Origin: Paraburkholderia adhaesiva
GTDB taxonomy: Bacteria; Pseudomonadota; Gammaproteobacteria; Burkholderiales; Burkholderiaceae
DNA: 64,000 bases
Reading direction: 5' to 3'
NCBI RefSeq assembly: GCF_021390575.1
Contig: NZ_JAJEJQ010000001.1
Span: 1,402,501-1,466,500, forward strand
Part shown: positions 22,344 to 32,902 of the stretch, one piece after another
Numbering within the stretch: the stretch's first letter is position 1
Layout: each line of letters opens with the position of its first letter
The notes under the pieces: model-generated
Databases searched by the model: none
The model's input: only the letters and a program-made list of their open reading frames with translations
What the model was told of the DNA's origin: nothing
Made by a program: the position numbers and the translations under genes

Positions 22344-23612
22344 TTACGGCGCCTGATGTACCGGAGGCTCGCCATCCGGCATCGCATCGGGCGCTGGTGG
22401 TATGGACGGGGGTAATGCTCCGTTCGCGGGCACTCCGCTCTCCGGCAGGCCACCGGGCACCTGCTGCATGCCGGGAATTTCTGTGACATCGGGCATCGAC
22501 GACACCTCGGGCATCTCGGGCTGAGGTGTTAATGCTTTGCCATCCGCGGACGGCGGCGGCAAGAGCGGCGTGTTCTTCGGCACGTCGCGCACGCTGACGC
22601 GCAGCGGCGTGCGACGGGTTGCATCCACATCGAATTGCAGCCATTGCGTGAGCGGGTCGTGCAGGGCAAACGCGATCTGCGTGACGTTGGCCACTCTCAC
22701 ACCTTTTTCATTCCGCAGCGGCTGGTCGATCACGAAGCCGTGTGCGAGCTTCGTGTCGGCGGCGTGCACGAGCACAATCGGGCCGCGGAATGTCTCCGCC
22801 AGCTTGATGAGGCTCTTCCTGAACTCGAGATAACCGTCCCGCGTGCGATGCCCAAAACGCAGCCACGCGAAACGCTCGGCACGCTCCTCGTGTTCCGGCA
22901 GTGGGTTGGCCTGGATGAAGATCACAATCGCGTGTGCGTTGCGGCGCTTCGCGTATTCGGCGGCATGATCAAGCCAGAAACTGTTGGCGATCACGCGGTC
23001 CTCGAACTCGCCATTGCGCCCACCCGCATTCAGAAAGTGGTTGTTACCGTCCGGCACGTTCATCGCCACGAACACGGTGTCGCCAAGCTGCCAGCGCACA
23101 TTTTCCCGATATGGCCTGAAACGCGGTACCTCGCTCTCACGCGTAATGGCGAGTGTGCTCTGGCCTAGCGTCGCGGGATCGGAGAAGAAGGTCTGGCGCA
23201 GCAGATCGAGCCGCTCGACCGGATCGTATGCACCCGACCCGCTCGCGCCACAACTGGCCCAGTCCTGCTGTCCCGGCACGAAGACCAGCGGTGTACGCGA
23301 CGCATCGAGCATCGCATGGCGCTGCTCATACAGGGAGTCCGCGCAGACTTCGCGCGAGCCCTTCAGGTTGCCGTCGTAGACGAGGAACGCGCTTTGCGGG
23401 TCGAGGCCGATCGCGTCGATGAGCCGTCGTGCTGCGGGTTCATCGCGTTGCGACGTCACGACGTTCGCAACGACCGAGAACGCATAGCGCGGCGCCTGCG
23501 CCCGCGCTACGATGCCGAACGGCAGCGTCAGGAGGAGCGCCGCAGCAAGGCTACGCAACGCGTGCGCGCGTGACAACGCACCACCGTCGAGGTGGGCCCG
23601 CCGTGGTGACAA
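22344..23612 (-). CDS. Secreted metallophosphoesterase-like protein with degenerate motifs
   Basis: A protein of about 422 residues from a TTG start at 23612, just after the mutS stop. It has a signal peptide (RSLAAALLLTLPFGIVARAQA). The layout recalls the calcineurin-like phosphoesterase fold, but the metal-binding motifs look altered: FVPGQQDWASC stands where the family has GNHD, and VYDGNLKG where GDxx is expected. The last 90 or so residues are rich in Pro, Met and Glu. Function is unknown and it may be a pseudoenzyme. The start is uncertain because no good ribosome-binding site is visible. Confidence 0.65.
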   Translation of the reverse strand: MSPRRAHLDGGALSRAHALRSLAAALLLTLPFGIVARAQAPRYAFSVVANVVTSQRDEPAARRLIDAIGLDPQSAFLVYDGNLKGSREVCADSLYEQRHAMLDASRTPLVFVPGQQDWASCGASGSGAYDPVERLDLLRQTFFSDPATLGQSTLAITRESEVPRFRPYRENVRWQLGDTVFVAMNVPDGNNHFLNAGGRNGEFEDRVIANSFWLDHAAEYAKRRNAHAIVIFIQANPLPEHEERAERFAWLRFGHRTRDGYLEFRKSLIKLAETFRGPIVLVHAADTKLAHGFVIDQPLRNEKGVRVANVTQIAFALHDPLTQWLQFDVDATRRTPLRVSVRDVPKNTPLLPPPSADGKALTPQPEMPEVSSMPDVTEIPGMQQVPGGLPESGVPANGALPPSIPPAPDAMPDGEPPVHQAP

Positions 23613-23625
23613 CGCCTCGCGGCGC

Positions 23626-26292
23626 TCAGTTTTTCGCGTCCGGCGACGTAGCCAGCTCATGTAGTTCGTACAACAGATCGAGTGCATCGCGCGGGCGCAG
23701 CTCGTTTGGATCGAGGGCACGCAGCCGTTCGGCGACGCGCGCCGCAAGCGGGTCCGGCGTGTGTGGCGCGTCTTCGACTTCGAGCGATGCCTCGTCGGGT
23801 TGCGATAGCGCGAACAGATCGAGCTGTGGCGCGGGCTGTCCAGCCGACATCTGTTCGAGATGCACGAGATGCTTGCGCGCCGCGCGGATCACGGGTGCCG
23901 GTACGCCTGCGAGCTGGGCGACCTGCAGGCCATAGCTCTGGTTCGCCGGGCCGTCCTGCACCGCATGCAGGAACACGATGCCGTGCCCGTGCTCGACCGC
24001 CGAGAGATGGACGTTGGCCGCCTGCGCAAACTCGGAAGGCAACTGCGTCAGCTCGAAATAGTGCGTGGCGAAGAGCGTGTGGCAGCCGTTGCTCGCGAGT
24101 AGATGTCGCGCGATCGCCCAGGCCAGCGCGAGGCCGTCGAACGTCGAAGTTCCACGCCCGATCTCGTCCATCAGCACGAGGCTCTGCGGCGTGGCGCCGT
24201 TGAGGATCGCCGCGGCTTCGGTCATTTCGACCATGAAGGTCGAGCGGCCGCCCGCGAGATCGTCGGCGGCGCCGATGCGCGTGAAGATGCGGTCGATTGG
24301 ACCGAAGCGCGCGCGCTTCGCTGGCACGTAGCTGCCCACGTAGGCAAGTAGCGATATCAGCGCCGTCTGGCGCATGAAGGTCGACTTGCCGCCCATGTTC
24401 GGGCCGGTGATGAGCAGCAGCTTGCGCTCGGCGTTGAGAGCGCAGTCGTTCGCGATGAACTGCTCGACTTGCGCTTCGACGACTGGATGGCGGCCCTGTT
24501 CGATCTCGATGCCGGGTGCATCCGAAAACTCGGGCGCGTTCCAGTCGAGCGCACGGGCGCGTTCTGCGAATGCCGCGAGCAGGTCGAGTTCGGCGAGTGC
24601 TGCAGCCACGCGCTGGCAGTCGGGGATGAAAGGCAACAGCGCCTGCAGCAGTGCGTCGTAAAGCGCGCGCTCGCGTGCGAGTGCGCGCTCCTGCGCCGAC
24701 AGTGCCTTGTCCTCGAACACCTTCAGCTCGGGCGTGATGTAGCGCTCGGCGTTTTTGAGCGTCTGGCGGCGGCGGTAGTCGTCGGGGACCTTGTCGGTCT
24801 GGCCGCGCGTCACTTCGATGTAGAAGCCATGGACCTTGTTGTACTCGACGCGCAGATTGCCGATGCCGGTGCGCGTGCGCTCACGCGTTTCGAGATCGAG
24901 CAGGAACTGGCCACAGTTCTCCGACATGTCGCGCAGTTCATCGAGTTCGGCGTCGTAGCCGCGTGCGATCACGCCGCCGTCGCGCACCATCGCCGCCGGT
25001 TCCGGCGCGACCGCGCGCTGCAGCAGCTCGGCGCAGTCGGCGGGCGGCTCCAGTGTCTCAGCAATGCGTGCGAGCGAGGCCGCCGCGCCGCTGGCTGACG
25101 CGACTTGCTCTCGCAGCGCCGGCAGGGCGGCGAAAGTGTCACGCAGGCTCGACAAGTCGCGCGGACGCGCCGAGAGCAGGGCAAGACGGCCTGTGATGCG
25201 CTCGACGTCGGCGATCTGGCGCAGCGCGGCGCGCAAGGTGTCGACGCTGGCGCCGGGCGGCGCTTCGAGCAGCGCGCCGATTGCTTGCTGACGCATCTGT
25301 GCAATCGACGCATCGCGTGGTGGATGATGGAGCCAATGTCGCAAGAGGCGGCTACCCATTGCCGTGCTGCAGGTATCGAGCAGCGAACAGAGCGTGGGCG
25401 ATTCGGTGCCGCGCAGCGTTTCGGTGAGTTCGAGGTTGCGGCGCGTGGCCGGGTCGAGGCCGATGTATTCCGACTCGACTTCCACCTTCAGGCTGCGCAC
25501 GTGGCGCAACTGCTGGCCCTGGGTGGCCGCTGCGTAGAGCAGCAGCGCGCCTGCGGCACCGCATGCGCTCGTGAGCGATCCGGCGCCGAAGCCATCGAGA
25601 CCCGCAACGTCCAGCTGGTCGCACAGGCGTTGCTTGCCTGACGAGACATCGAAGTGCCACGCCGGTACGCGCGTGAACGCTCCGACACCGCCTGGCGGCG
25701 TCCAGTCCGACGATTCGGCGGGCATTTCCGCGACGAGAATTTCCGCCGGCCGGATCCGTTCGAAGGCTGCTGCGGTCTGGTCGGGTGCGATTTCGGCGAG
25801 GCGCAACGCGCCACTCGCAAGATTGAGCCATGCGAGGCCGACGTTCACCGTGACGCCGCGCCGGTTGTGCCCGGGGCAGACCGCCATGAGATAGACGTCG
25901 TTCTTGTCGGACAGCAGGGCTGCATCGGTGAGCGTGCCGGGCGTCACCACGCGCACGACCTTGCGCTCGACCGGTCCCTTCGAGGTAGCCGGGTCGCCGA
26001 TCTGTTCGCAGATCGCCACCGACTCGCCGAGCTTCACGAGCTTCGCGAGGTACTGTTCGACAGCGTGATGCGGCACGCCCGCCATCTTGATCGGCGTGCC
26101 CGCGGACGCGCCGCGCTGCGTGAGCGTGAGATCGAGCAGACGCGCAGCTTTTTCCGCGTCATCGAAGAACAGTTCGTAAAAGTCGCCCATCCGGTAGAAC
26201 ACGAGCGTGCCCGGGTGATCGGCCTTGATGCTCAGGTACTGGCGCATCATCGGCGTGTGTTGCGCGATGTCGCCTTCGGTGTGTGTAGCCAT
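23626..26292 (-). CDS. mutS: DNA mismatch repair protein MutS
   Basis: MutS recognises mismatches and starts methyl-directed repair. From the ATG at 26292 the protein has 888 residues. The N-terminal mismatch-binding domain carries RMGDFYELF, with the Phe-x-Glu reading motif. The C-terminal ATPase has Walker [10 protein letters not shown] and Walker [17 protein letters not shown], and a dimerisation tail follows. An in-frame TTG four codons upstream is another possible start. It is followed closely by the phosphoesterase-like gene and preceded by the lplT relic. Confidence 0.97.
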   Translation of the reverse strand: MATHTEGDIAQHTPMMRQYLSIKADHPGTLVFYRMGDFYELFFDDAEKAARLLDLTLTQRGASAGTPIKMAGVPHHAVEQYLAKLVKLGESVAICEQIGDPATSKGPVERKVVRVVTPGTLTDAALLSDKNDVYLMAVCPGHNRRGVTVNVGLAWLNLASGALRLAEIAPDQTAAAFERIRPAEILVAEMPAESSDWTPPGGVGAFTRVPAWHFDVSSGKQRLCDQLDVAGLDGFGAGSLTSACGAAGALLLYAAATQGQQLRHVRSLKVEVESEYIGLDPATRRNLELTETLRGTESPTLCSLLDTCSTAMGSRLLRHWLHHPPRDASIAQMRQQAIGALLEAPPGASVDTLRAALRQIADVERITGRLALLSARPRDLSSLRDTFAALPALREQVASASGAAASLARIAETLEPPADCAELLQRAVAPEPAAMVRDGGVIARGYDAELDELRDMSENCGQFLLDLETRERTRTGIGNLRVEYNKVHGFYIEVTRGQTDKVPDDYRRRQTLKNAERYITPELKVFEDKALSAQERALARERALYDALLQALLPFIPDCQRVAAALAELDLLAAFAERARALDWNAPEFSDAPGIEIEQGRHPVVEAQVEQFIANDCALNAERKLLLITGPNMGGKSTFMRQTALISLLAYVGSYVPAKRARFGPIDRIFTRIGAADDLAGGRSTFMVEMTEAAAILNGATPQSLVLMDEIGRGTSTFDGLALAWAIARHLLASNGCHTLFATHYFELTQLPSEFAQAANVHLSAVEHGHGIVFLHAVQDGPANQSYGLQVAQLAGVPAPVIRAARKHLVHLEQMSAGQPAPQLDLFALSQPDEASLEVEDAPHTPDPLAARVAERLRALDPNELRPRDALDLLYELHELATSPDAKN

Positions 26293-26313
26293 CCTCGGTG
26301 TCAAGCTTAGGGT

Positions 26314-26589
26314 TCAGGGCGTGAGTTTAACCCGCTTCGTGTGCGCGTCTACCTGGCCCAATGGCCAACGACGTGCGTTCACGTGCACTGATGTGTCCTC
26401 GAGCGCGTACGGGTTCGTCAGGCGAGCATTTGCGGCGCAGCGCCGCATGGCAAGCGCGATCATCGCGGCAACAAACGTGCCGGCAGGCGATGATCTGCTG
26501 CACGCGCCTTTGGGGAGTGACCATCAGCACGTTGTCCGCAAGCGATGAGCCGAACCGCACTGCGATGATCGCGAAAAAGCCCTTTTCAT
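26314..26589 (-). pseudogene. lplT: Relic of a lysophospholipid transporter (LplT-like) gene
   Basis: Immediately upstream of mutS lies a broken frame. One reading gives KGFFAIIAVRFGSSLADNVL, which closely resembles the first membrane segment of LplT-family MFS transporters. The ATG at 26589 is one base out of frame with this, as if one A was lost from ATGAAAAAGG. After about 75 bases the reading moves to another frame giving GTFVAAMIALAMRR, a hydrophobic segment like an MFS C-terminus, ending in TGA at 26314-26316. The twelve-helix core is missing. LplT would return lysophospholipids to the inner membrane. The assignment is from memory of the family's N-terminus. Confidence 0.55.
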
Positions 26590-26620
26590 CGAATGCGGGC
26601 GCCACATGCAGCGGGCAAAA

Positions 26621-26643
26621 CAAAAAAGCGGCCGAAGCCGCTC
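26621..26643 (-). terminator. Terminator downstream of suhB (minus strand)
   Basis: On the minus strand the sequence reads AGCGGC, TTCG loop, GCCGCT, then six T residues. It lies 180 bases beyond the suhB stop and just before the lplT relic, so it may end the suhB transcript. The gap 26644-26821 shows no gene. Confidence 0.75.
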
Positions 26644-26821
26644 ATTGCTGCCGGACTGCCTGTGATGACGCGTCCGGTTGGCAGCGCCAGCTTGCCGGGA
26701 CGGAGTACTCGCGCCACGTCTGATGGGCCGCGGGTTTAACCGCGGCGAGGCGAGGCGGGTACAGTCGACGGACTGCGCCGCACCAGGGTCACACGAAACG
26801 AGCCGCGATTACGCGGTTACT

Positions 26822-27619
26822 TTACGCGGCGTTGACGTGGGTGTACTTCGAGAGGATCGGCACCATCTGCGCGTACACCTTCGGGTTGCCCGCAACAATT
26901 TCCCCTACGTGGAGGAAGTCAGAGTCGCCGGTGTAGTTGCCGATAAGGCCACCCGCCTCCGTCACGAGCAGTGCGCCCGCAGCGACGTCCCACGCACTGA
27001 GACCCTGCTCGAAGAAGCCGTCCATGCGGCCGGCGGCGACGTTCGCCAGGTCGAGCGCGGCCGCACCCGGACGGCGCAGGCCAGCGCAGGCGCGGGTCAT
27101 GTCGGCGAACAGATCGGTGTAGCGCGCGATGCCATCCTTCTCGCGGAACGGGAAGCCGGTGCCGATCAGCGAGTCGGCGAGCCGGTCGCGGCGGCCGACG
27201 CGGATGCGGCGGTCGTTCAGGTAGGCGCCGCGGCCGCGCGAGGCGGTAAAGAGGTCGTTACGGGTCGGATCGTAGACCACGGCTTGCGTGACGATGCCCT
27301 TGTGCGTGAGCGCGATCGAGACGCAGTAATACGGGAAGCCGTGGATGAAGTTCGTGGTGCCGTCGAGCGGGTCAATGATCCACTGATATTCGGATTCATT
27401 CTCCGAATGGCCCGACTCTTCGGCGAGGATGGCGTGATCGGGGTAGGCGGTCCTGAGCGTGTCGATGATCGCCGCTTCCGACGCCCGGTCGACCTCCGTG
27501 ACGAAATCGTTGTGCTGCTTCTTCGCGACCTGCACGAGGTCGAGATCGAGCGACGCGCGGTTGATGATCTGTCCGGCGCGGCGCGCGGCCTTGACAGCGA
27601 TGTTGAGCATGGGATGCAT
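26822..27619 (-). CDS. suhB: Inositol-1-monophosphatase family protein SuhB
   Basis: SuhB is a lithium-sensitive inositol monophosphatase that also takes part in rRNA transcription antitermination complexes. The 265-residue protein has the metal-binding motifs [14 protein letters not shown] and [16 protein letters not shown], plus the early EES element (ILAEESG). The ATG at 27619 follows an AAAGGA sequence at suitable spacing. It is divergent from trmJ, a common arrangement in Burkholderiales. Confidence 0.95.
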   Translation of the reverse strand: MHPMLNIAVKAARRAGQIINRASLDLDLVQVAKKQHNDFVTEVDRASEAAIIDTLRTAYPDHAILAEESGHSENESEYQWIIDPLDGTTNFIHGFPYYCVSIALTHKGIVTQAVVYDPTRNDLFTASRGRGAYLNDRRIRVGRRDRLADSLIGTGFPFREKDGIARYTDLFADMTRACAGLRRPGAAALDLANVAAGRMDGFFEQGLSAWDVAAGALLVTEAGGLIGNYTGDSDFLHVGEIVAGNPKVYAQMVPILSKYTHVNAA

Positions 27620-28090
27620 GAGCCAGGTCCTTTTTATCCGACGCGCGCCAGAGGCGCCGAGCCGGTCAGCAGAAGATAAAAGCGTCTAACGATGGACAGG
27701 GTCTTTTCACAAGACCTGTCCCGCCAACGGAGACGAATTGAATAAGAGCGGGGCGCGGCTGGCAAATGCCTTGTGGATAACCGAAGGGGCCTTTACCTTT
27801 TTACCGCGCGCGAATTCCGCCATTTTACCCGAGTCCGGGCCGGTCTTGCTGCGCGCACGCCGAAGCGGGTCGTTGGCAGCGCCCTTCGGGCTGGCAGCGT
27901 GCCGGGTCAGGGGCGCTGGGCGGGGTGCCCGGCGGCCATGGTGGCCTCCGCGTAAGGCCGCGAATTTGTGGCGAAAGCACGCGGAGTCTCTCCCAACCGC
28001 CCGGCGTGCGACGCTGCCACTGGACGCCAGCAAGCGGAAAGGCGCGCTAACATAGCGTTTTCATTGCGCTGTCGTTCGAGACTTATCTTG
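27620..28090. other. suhB-trmJ divergent intergenic region
   Basis: This 471-base gap has no convincing gene; its open frames have no recognisable protein. Its main structure is a hairpin at 27694-27721 (GGACAGGGTCTT with AAGACCTGTCC, one bulged G), about 75 bases before suhB on the suhB strand. It may be in the suhB leader or an operator. Confidence 0.45.
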
Positions 28091-28918
28091 GTGCACCCCG
28101 ATCATCACGCCGCCTCAGGCGACGCCCACGAGCCGCTGCGCGGCGGCTTCACTTCCACGCGTTTCGTCCTCGTCGAGCCGAGCCATCCGGGCAACATCGG
28201 CGCCGCGGCGCGCGCGCTCAAAACGATGGGCTTCTCGCGGCTCGTGCTGGTCGCGCCGCGCGTGCCGCAGGCGCAGCGCGACCCGGAGGCCATTGCGATG
28301 GCGAGCGGCGCCGACGATGTGCTCGCGGGCGCCCACGTCGTGCCGACGCTCGCGGATGCCCTCGCGGGCACGCAATGGTCGCTGGCGCTGACGGCGCGCA
28401 TGCGCGAGTACGGCCCGCCGCCGGGCACGCCGCGCGAAGCGGTGCTCGACGCTTGCCGCCAGGTGGCGGCCCACGGCGACATCGCGATCGTGTTCGGCAA
28501 CGAACGCACGGGCCTTTCGAACGATGACGTCGAACGCTGCAGCGCGCTCGCGCATATCCCGGCGAATCCGGCGTACAGTTCGCTCAATCTCGCGCAGGCG
28601 GTTCAGTTGCTCTCCTACGAATTGCGTCTCGCGTATCTCGCCTCGGGCGAGCCAGGCGCGACGCTGCCCACTGCGGGTCTTGCGCCCGCGGGCTCGCCGC
28701 TCGCCACTAGCGAGGACATCGAGCGCATGTACGTCCACCTCGAAAACGCGCTGATCGCGCTCGACTTTCTCGATCCGGCCAATCCGAAGAAGCTGATGTC
28801 GCGCCTGCGGCGGCTCTTTGCACGCTCCGGCCTCGAGCGCGAGGAGGTCAACATCGTACGAGGGATCGCGAAACACATCCTCCTGCAGAAGGGCAAGGAC
28901 GACACCGAAGGGCGCTAG
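28091..28918 (+). CDS. trmJ: tRNA (cytidine/uridine-2'-O-)-methyltransferase TrmJ
   Basis: TrmJ is a SPOUT-class methyltransferase that modifies the ribose at position 32 of some tRNAs. From the likely GTG start at 28091 the protein has 275 residues. The knotted-fold signatures are present: NIGAAARALKTMGFSRLVLV, IVFGNERTGLSNDDV and ANPAYSSLNLAQAVQLLSYE. No Shine-Dalgarno sequence is clear; TTG 28088 is an alternative start. Another TrmH-family specificity is possible, but the length and motifs fit TrmJ. Confidence 0.9.
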   Translation: MHPDHHAASGDAHEPLRGGFTSTRFVLVEPSHPGNIGAAARALKTMGFSRLVLVAPRVPQAQRDPEAIAMASGADDVLAGAHVVPTLADALAGTQWSLALTARMREYGPPPGTPREAVLDACRQVAAHGDIAIVFGNERTGLSNDDVERCSALAHIPANPAYSSLNLAQAVQLLSYELRLAYLASGEPGATLPTAGLAPAGSPLATSEDIERMYVHLENALIALDFLDPANPKKLMSRLRRLFARSGLEREEVNIVRGIAKHILLQKGKDDTEGR

Positions 28919-29160
28919 GCTCGCGTCACGTGTGCGTTGCGGCGGGCACGCGCTCGTCTTCGCGCATTCCCGGTGCGGTCCTGCGCGCTCGACCTTGACG
29001 GCTTCGGGGGCATGGCGGCAGGTGCTGGCGGTTGCGCCTACAATCGATACAATCCACTCCCCGTAATAAGCAAATCAGCGTTCCTGCCGATGCGGCGACG
29101 TCGTGCTGCGCGCATCGCATACGCGCGCAGCAGTCCCCAAGGCAACGTATGGCAGCCATC

Positions 29161-30030
29161 ATGTTCAAGAGACTCCGCGAAGACATCGCCACTATCCGCG
29201 AGCGCGATCCCGCCGCCCGCAGCGCGTGGGAAGTCCTGACGTGTTATCCCGGTCTGCACGCGCTCGTGCTGCATCGCGCGGCGCATGCTTGCTGGCTCGC
29301 GAAGCGGCGCTGGCTCGCGCGCTACATTTCGCAGCTCGCGCGCTTTCTGACCGGTATCGAAATCCATCCGGGTGCGACGCTCGGACGGCGCGTGTTCATC
29401 GATCACGGGATGGGCGTCGTGATCGGCGAGACGGCAGTCGTCGGCGATGACTGCACGATTTACCAGGGCGTGACACTCGGCGGCACTTCGCTCACGCGCG
29501 GGGCGAAGCGTCACCCCACGCTCGGCGCGGGCGTGATCGTCGGCGCGGGGGCGAAGGTTCTCGGCAGCTTCACAGTGGGCGCGCAGGCGAAGATCGGCTC
29601 GAACGCGGTGGTCGTGAAGCCGGTGCCCGCGGGCGCGACGGCCGTTGGCAATCCGGCGCGGATCGTCATGCCCGCGAATGCCGCGCAACCGGAGGCGAAG
29701 CCGAAGTCCGCGAGCGAATCATTCTGCGCATATGGCATCACGCCCAATGCCGACGATCCGGTGTCGCTTGCGATTCACGGTCTGATCGATCACGCGGCCA
29801 AGGAGACGCAGCGCGTGGACGCGATCGTCGATGCGATGGAGCGGCTCGGCGCACGGCTCGAGGCGCTCAATGGCGCGGATGCAGCGCTCTTCGATCTGCG
29901 ACGTCTGTGTGCGGGACTGGAGGGTGGGGCGCCTGTAAGCGAAACAGCGCACGAAATGGCGCACAAAACAGCGAAGCGGGCCGCAGCAGGGAACGACGAA
30001 AGCGTTTCTGATATCGACGCGCGCAAATAA
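29161..30030 (+). CDS. cysE: Serine O-acetyltransferase
   Basis: CysE transfers acetyl from acetyl-CoA to serine, the first step of cysteine synthesis. The 289-residue protein has a short helical N-terminal domain and the left-handed beta-helix of hexapeptide repeats (about residues 65-160), including [21 protein letters not shown] and GVTLGGT. The short N-terminal domain resembles the EpsC-type branch. About 110 residues beyond the core form an unusual Ala/Glu-rich C-terminal extension. The start ATG 29161 is preceded by an in-frame ATG four codons earlier. It is convergent with lpxH. Confidence 0.9.
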   Translation: MFKRLREDIATIRERDPAARSAWEVLTCYPGLHALVLHRAAHACWLAKRRWLARYISQLARFLTGIEIHPGATLGRRVFIDHGMGVVIGETAVVGDDCTIYQGVTLGGTSLTRGAKRHPTLGAGVIVGAGAKVLGSFTVGAQAKIGSNAVVVKPVPAGATAVGNPARIVMPANAAQPEAKPKSASESFCAYGITPNADDPVSLAIHGLIDHAAKETQRVDAIVDAMERLGARLEALNGADAALFDLRRLCAGLEGGAPVSETAHEMAHKTAKRAAAGNDESVSDIDARK

Positions 30031-30084
30031 TCGTCAACTGCGAGTGACGAAGCGCGCGTATCTTTTTCCTTCCATCGATGCCGC

Positions 30085-30882
30085 TCAATCGAGCGGCAAC
30101 ATCCTGAATCCTTCCGCATCGACACGCAGATAGCCACCACGTGGCTTGCCGTGATCGAGTTCCCAGTCGGGTAGCACCCATCGCACGCCGCCAGGTTCCT
30201 GGTGGCGCGCCGGGCGGTGCGTATGGCCGTGAACGATCGTCGTCGCACGGCTGCGCCTGAAAAGCGCCGCGACGCCGCGCGCAGTCACATCGTAGCGCGG
30301 CAAGGCGGGCCGATCGCGACCTGCCTCGCTCTTGCGGCGCATGTTCTCGGCAAGCGCACGACGCCAGCGCAGCGGCCACGCGAGAAAGAGCAGTTGCGCG
30401 AGGCGGTTGCGCGCGAACGTGCGAAAGATCTGATAGCCGCGATCGTCGGTGCACAGCGCGTCGCCATGAGCAAGCGCGATGCGCGTGCCGAATGCCGTGA
30501 TCGCGATGGGGTCCGGCAGCCAGATCGCGCCCGCGGCTTTCATGAAGCGCTTGCCCATGAGGAAGTCACGGTTGCCGTGCATGACGTAGAGCGCGATGCC
30601 GCGCTCGGAGAGTGTGTGCATCAGCGCGGTCATGCGCGCGATGAACGGATCGGCGAGCATGTCGTCGCCGATCCAGTATTCGAAGAGGTCGCCGAGGATG
30701 AACACCGAGTCCGCCTGATCGGCAGTGACGCGGATGAAACGCTCGAACGCGGCGACCGTGTGCGGGATCGCCTCACTCAGATGCAGGTCCGATACGAACA
30801 GAAACGGGCGTGCCGCGTGCGGGCGTTTGCCCTCGCCGGGCACACCCGCCGCGGCGTGTCGTAGTGCTTTCTCCTGCAGCAT
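30085..30882 (-). CDS. lpxH: UDP-2,3-diacylglucosamine diphosphatase LpxH
   Basis: LpxH hydrolyses UDP-2,3-diacylglucosamine to lipid X in lipid A synthesis. It is a calcineurin-like metallophosphoesterase at the inner face of the membrane. The 265-residue protein shows the canonical metal sites: FVSDLHLSEA (DxH), GDLFEYWIGDD (GDxxD), MHGNRDFLMGKR (GNRD/GNHD), and GHTHRPA near the C-terminus. It lies next to the cyclophilin genes on the same strand. Confidence 0.95.
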   Translation of the reverse strand: MLQEKALRHAAAGVPGEGKRPHAARPFLFVSDLHLSEAIPHTVAAFERFIRVTADQADSVFILGDLFEYWIGDDMLADPFIARMTALMHTLSERGIALYVMHGNRDFLMGKRFMKAAGAIWLPDPIAITAFGTRIALAHGDALCTDDRGYQIFRTFARNRLAQLLFLAWPLRWRRALAENMRRKSEAGRDRPALPRYDVTARGVAALFRRSRATTIVHGHTHRPARHQEPGGVRWVLPDWELDHGKPRGGYLRVDAEGFRMLPLD

Positions 30883-30906
30883 GAATGAAGCGCGCTCCCG
30901 GTGTCG

Positions 30907-31401
30907 TTATTCGACGACGACAGCTTTTTCGATCACGACGTCGTCGGCCGGCACGTCCTGATGGAAGCCCTTCGAGCCCGTCTTGACCTTCTTGATCTTG
31001 TCGACGACGTCGAGGCCCTCAACGACCTTGCCGAACACGGCGTAGCCCCAGCCTTGCGGCGTCGGCGACGAGTGGTTCAGGAAGTCGTTGTCGGCGACGT
31101 TGATGAAGAATTGCGCCGATGCCGAATGCGGGTCGTTGGTGCGCGCCATGGCGATCGAGCCGCGCTCGTTCTTCAGGCCGTTGTTCGCTTCGTTTTCGAT
31201 CGGGGCATCGGTAGGGCGTTGCTTCATGCCGGCTTCGAAACCGCCGCCCTGGATCATGAAGCCGTCGATGACACGGTGGAACACGGTGCCGTCGTAGTGG
31301 CCCTTCTTTACGTAGGCGAGAAAGTTCGCGACGGTCTTCGGCGCTTTTTCGGCGTCGAGTTCGAGCTTGATGACGCCGTGATTCGTATGCAGTTCGACCA
31401 T
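30907..31401 (-). CDS. ppiB: Cytoplasmic cyclophilin peptidyl-prolyl isomerase
   Basis: A 164-residue cyclophilin without a signal peptide, so cytoplasmic. Core features are [20 protein letters not shown] with the catalytic Arg, and the [14 protein letters not shown] segment. The ATG at 31401 has an AAGGA sequence about six bases upstream. It lies directly downstream of the periplasmic paralogue at 31521, with which it shares most of its core, and upstream of lpxH on the same strand. The three genes may form an operon. Confidence 0.95.
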   Translation of the reverse strand: MVELHTNHGVIKLELDAEKAPKTVANFLAYVKKGHYDGTVFHRVIDGFMIQGGGFEAGMKQRPTDAPIENEANNGLKNERGSIAMARTNDPHSASAQFFINVADNDFLNHSSPTPQGWGYAVFGKVVEGLDVVDKIKKVKTGSKGFHQDVPADDVVIEKAVVVE

Positions 31402-31520
31402 GATGGAATCCTTTGCTGTGGCTGGGGTGAATGAGCGGTGCGGCAGCGGCACGAGGCGCGGCGTTGCGCCCTCGCGTGTGCCGGTGCCGCACCGCGCGAT
31501 AAGAGGAATGCTAGTGCGTG

Positions 31521-32102
31521 TTATTTGCCGATGACGGTTGCCGACTCGATCACGACCGCCGTTTGCGGCACGTCAGACATCGGGCCGCGCGAAGTCGTGG
31601 GCACGGCTTCGATCCGCTTCACGACATCCATGCCCTGCGTGACCTTGCCGAATACCGCGTAGCCGTTGCCGTCCGGATTCGGGTAGTCGAGGTTCGCGTT
31701 ATCGACTGTGTTGATGAAGAACTGTGCCGTCGCCGAATCGGGGTCGCCGGTACGCGCCATCGCAATGGCGCCGGTCACATTCTTCAGTCCGTTTCTGCTT
31801 TCGAGCGGGATCGGCGCGCGCGTCGGTTTCTCGACGAAGCTCGTCGTATAGCCGCCGCCCTGAATCATGAAGCCGCGAATCACGCGATGGAAAATCGTGC
31901 CGTTGTACTGGCCGGCCTTCACGTACTGGAGGAAGTTGTCGACGGTCTTCGGCGCTTTCTCAGGATAGAGTTCGACGCGAATTTCGCCCTGGCTGGTCTT
32001 GATGAGCACCTGCGGATGCGCGGCTTGAGCGGCCGGTTGCGCAAAGGCGGGAGCGTTCGCAATCAGGGCGGCGCTGCCGAGCGCCAACATCAACCATTTC
32101 AT
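31521..32102 (-). CDS. ppiA: Periplasmic cyclophilin peptidyl-prolyl isomerase
   Basis: A 193-residue cyclophilin with a cleavable signal peptide ([21 protein letters not shown], cleavage after about residue 21), so it acts on proline bonds of periplasmic proteins. Core motifs are [20 protein letters not shown] and [14 protein letters not shown]. It is a tandem paralogue of the following cytoplasmic enzyme, which suggests an old duplication. The TPR gene ends 70 bases upstream. Confidence 0.95.
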   Translation of the reverse strand: MKWLMLALGSAALIANAPAFAQPAAQAAHPQVLIKTSQGEIRVELYPEKAPKTVDNFLQYVKAGQYNGTIFHRVIRGFMIQGGGYTTSFVEKPTRAPIPLESRNGLKNVTGAIAMARTGDPDSATAQFFINTVDNANLDYPNPDGNGYAVFGKVTQGMDVVKRIEAVPTTSRGPMSDVPQTAVVIESATVIGK

Positions 32103-32172
32103 GAGTGTCCTCGGTAAAGCGGATTAGAAGCGGATGGGGAAACGACGTGCGCCGCTGCCTGAGCGGCGCGAC

Positions 32173-32886
32173 TTATTGCGAAGGTGCTACGTACGGCGGT
32201 GTCGCGAACGGTCCCGAAGGGCCACCGAACTGGAACGAGGGATTGCTCAACGTGGGCGAGATGAGGTTTGTCGTCGCCCCTTCGTTCGTAGCGGCGCCTT
32301 GCGACGCGGCCGGTTTTTTCGGCGCGGCAGACGGCGAGACGATGGTCTGGATGCCGGCGAGGCGCTGCTGCGTGGTGGCGCTCGCGTGACCTAGCGTAGT
32401 TGCGCGTCGGTATGACGCATCGGCGAGGCGCAGATACAGGTCGCCGAGGTTCTCCCATGCAAGTCCGTACGACGGGTTCGCCTTCACCGCGGTTTCCAGT
32501 GCGACGCGCGCCTCTTCAAAGCGGCCGTGCTTCGCGAAAAGCGCGGCGAGATTGTTGTAGGGCTCGGGCAATTCCGGGTACAGCTGCGTGAGCTCGGTGA
32601 ATGCCGCGATCGCATCGTCGTCGCGATTCAGGCGCGCGAGGATCGTGGCCCGCTTGAATTTCGCCTGCACGTCGCGCGGGTTCGTCTTGATACGCGCGTC
32701 GAGTGCCTCGAGCGCCGCCGCCCAGTTATGCTGCGCGATGGCAGCGTCCGCTTCGGGCGTGCTGTCGGCTGTTGCGGGGGGCGCGGCATGGGCCATTTGC
32801 GCACTGCCGAAGACGAACGCAACGCTCGCAAGCGCCACTGCGGCAAGGGTCGCAACGCGATGCGTGCGGCCGCTGGAAGGTTTCAT
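32173..32886 (-). CDS. Exported tetratricopeptide-repeat protein
   Basis: A 237-residue exported protein from the ATG at 32886. A signal peptide (VATLAAVALASVAFVFGSAQMAHA) is followed by about three TPR units between residues 55 and 150 (for example LPEPYNNLAALFAKHGRFEE and SYGLAWENLGDLYLRLADAS). A Ser/Pro/Thr-rich tail ends in a Gly-Pro-Phe-rich segment. TPR proteins act as protein-binding scaffolds in the envelope; the specific partner is unknown. It is divergent from cysS and upstream of the cyclophilin genes on the same strand. Confidence 0.85.
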   Translation of the reverse strand: MKPSSGRTHRVATLAAVALASVAFVFGSAQMAHAAPPATADSTPEADAAIAQHNWAAALEALDARIKTNPRDVQAKFKRATILARLNRDDDAIAAFTELTQLYPELPEPYNNLAALFAKHGRFEEARVALETAVKANPSYGLAWENLGDLYLRLADASYRRATTLGHASATTQQRLAGIQTIVSPSAAPKKPAASQGAATNEGATTNLISPTLSNPSFQFGGPSGPFATPPYVAPSQ

Positions 32887-32902
32887 AGGGTGAGGTCGCG
32901 GT

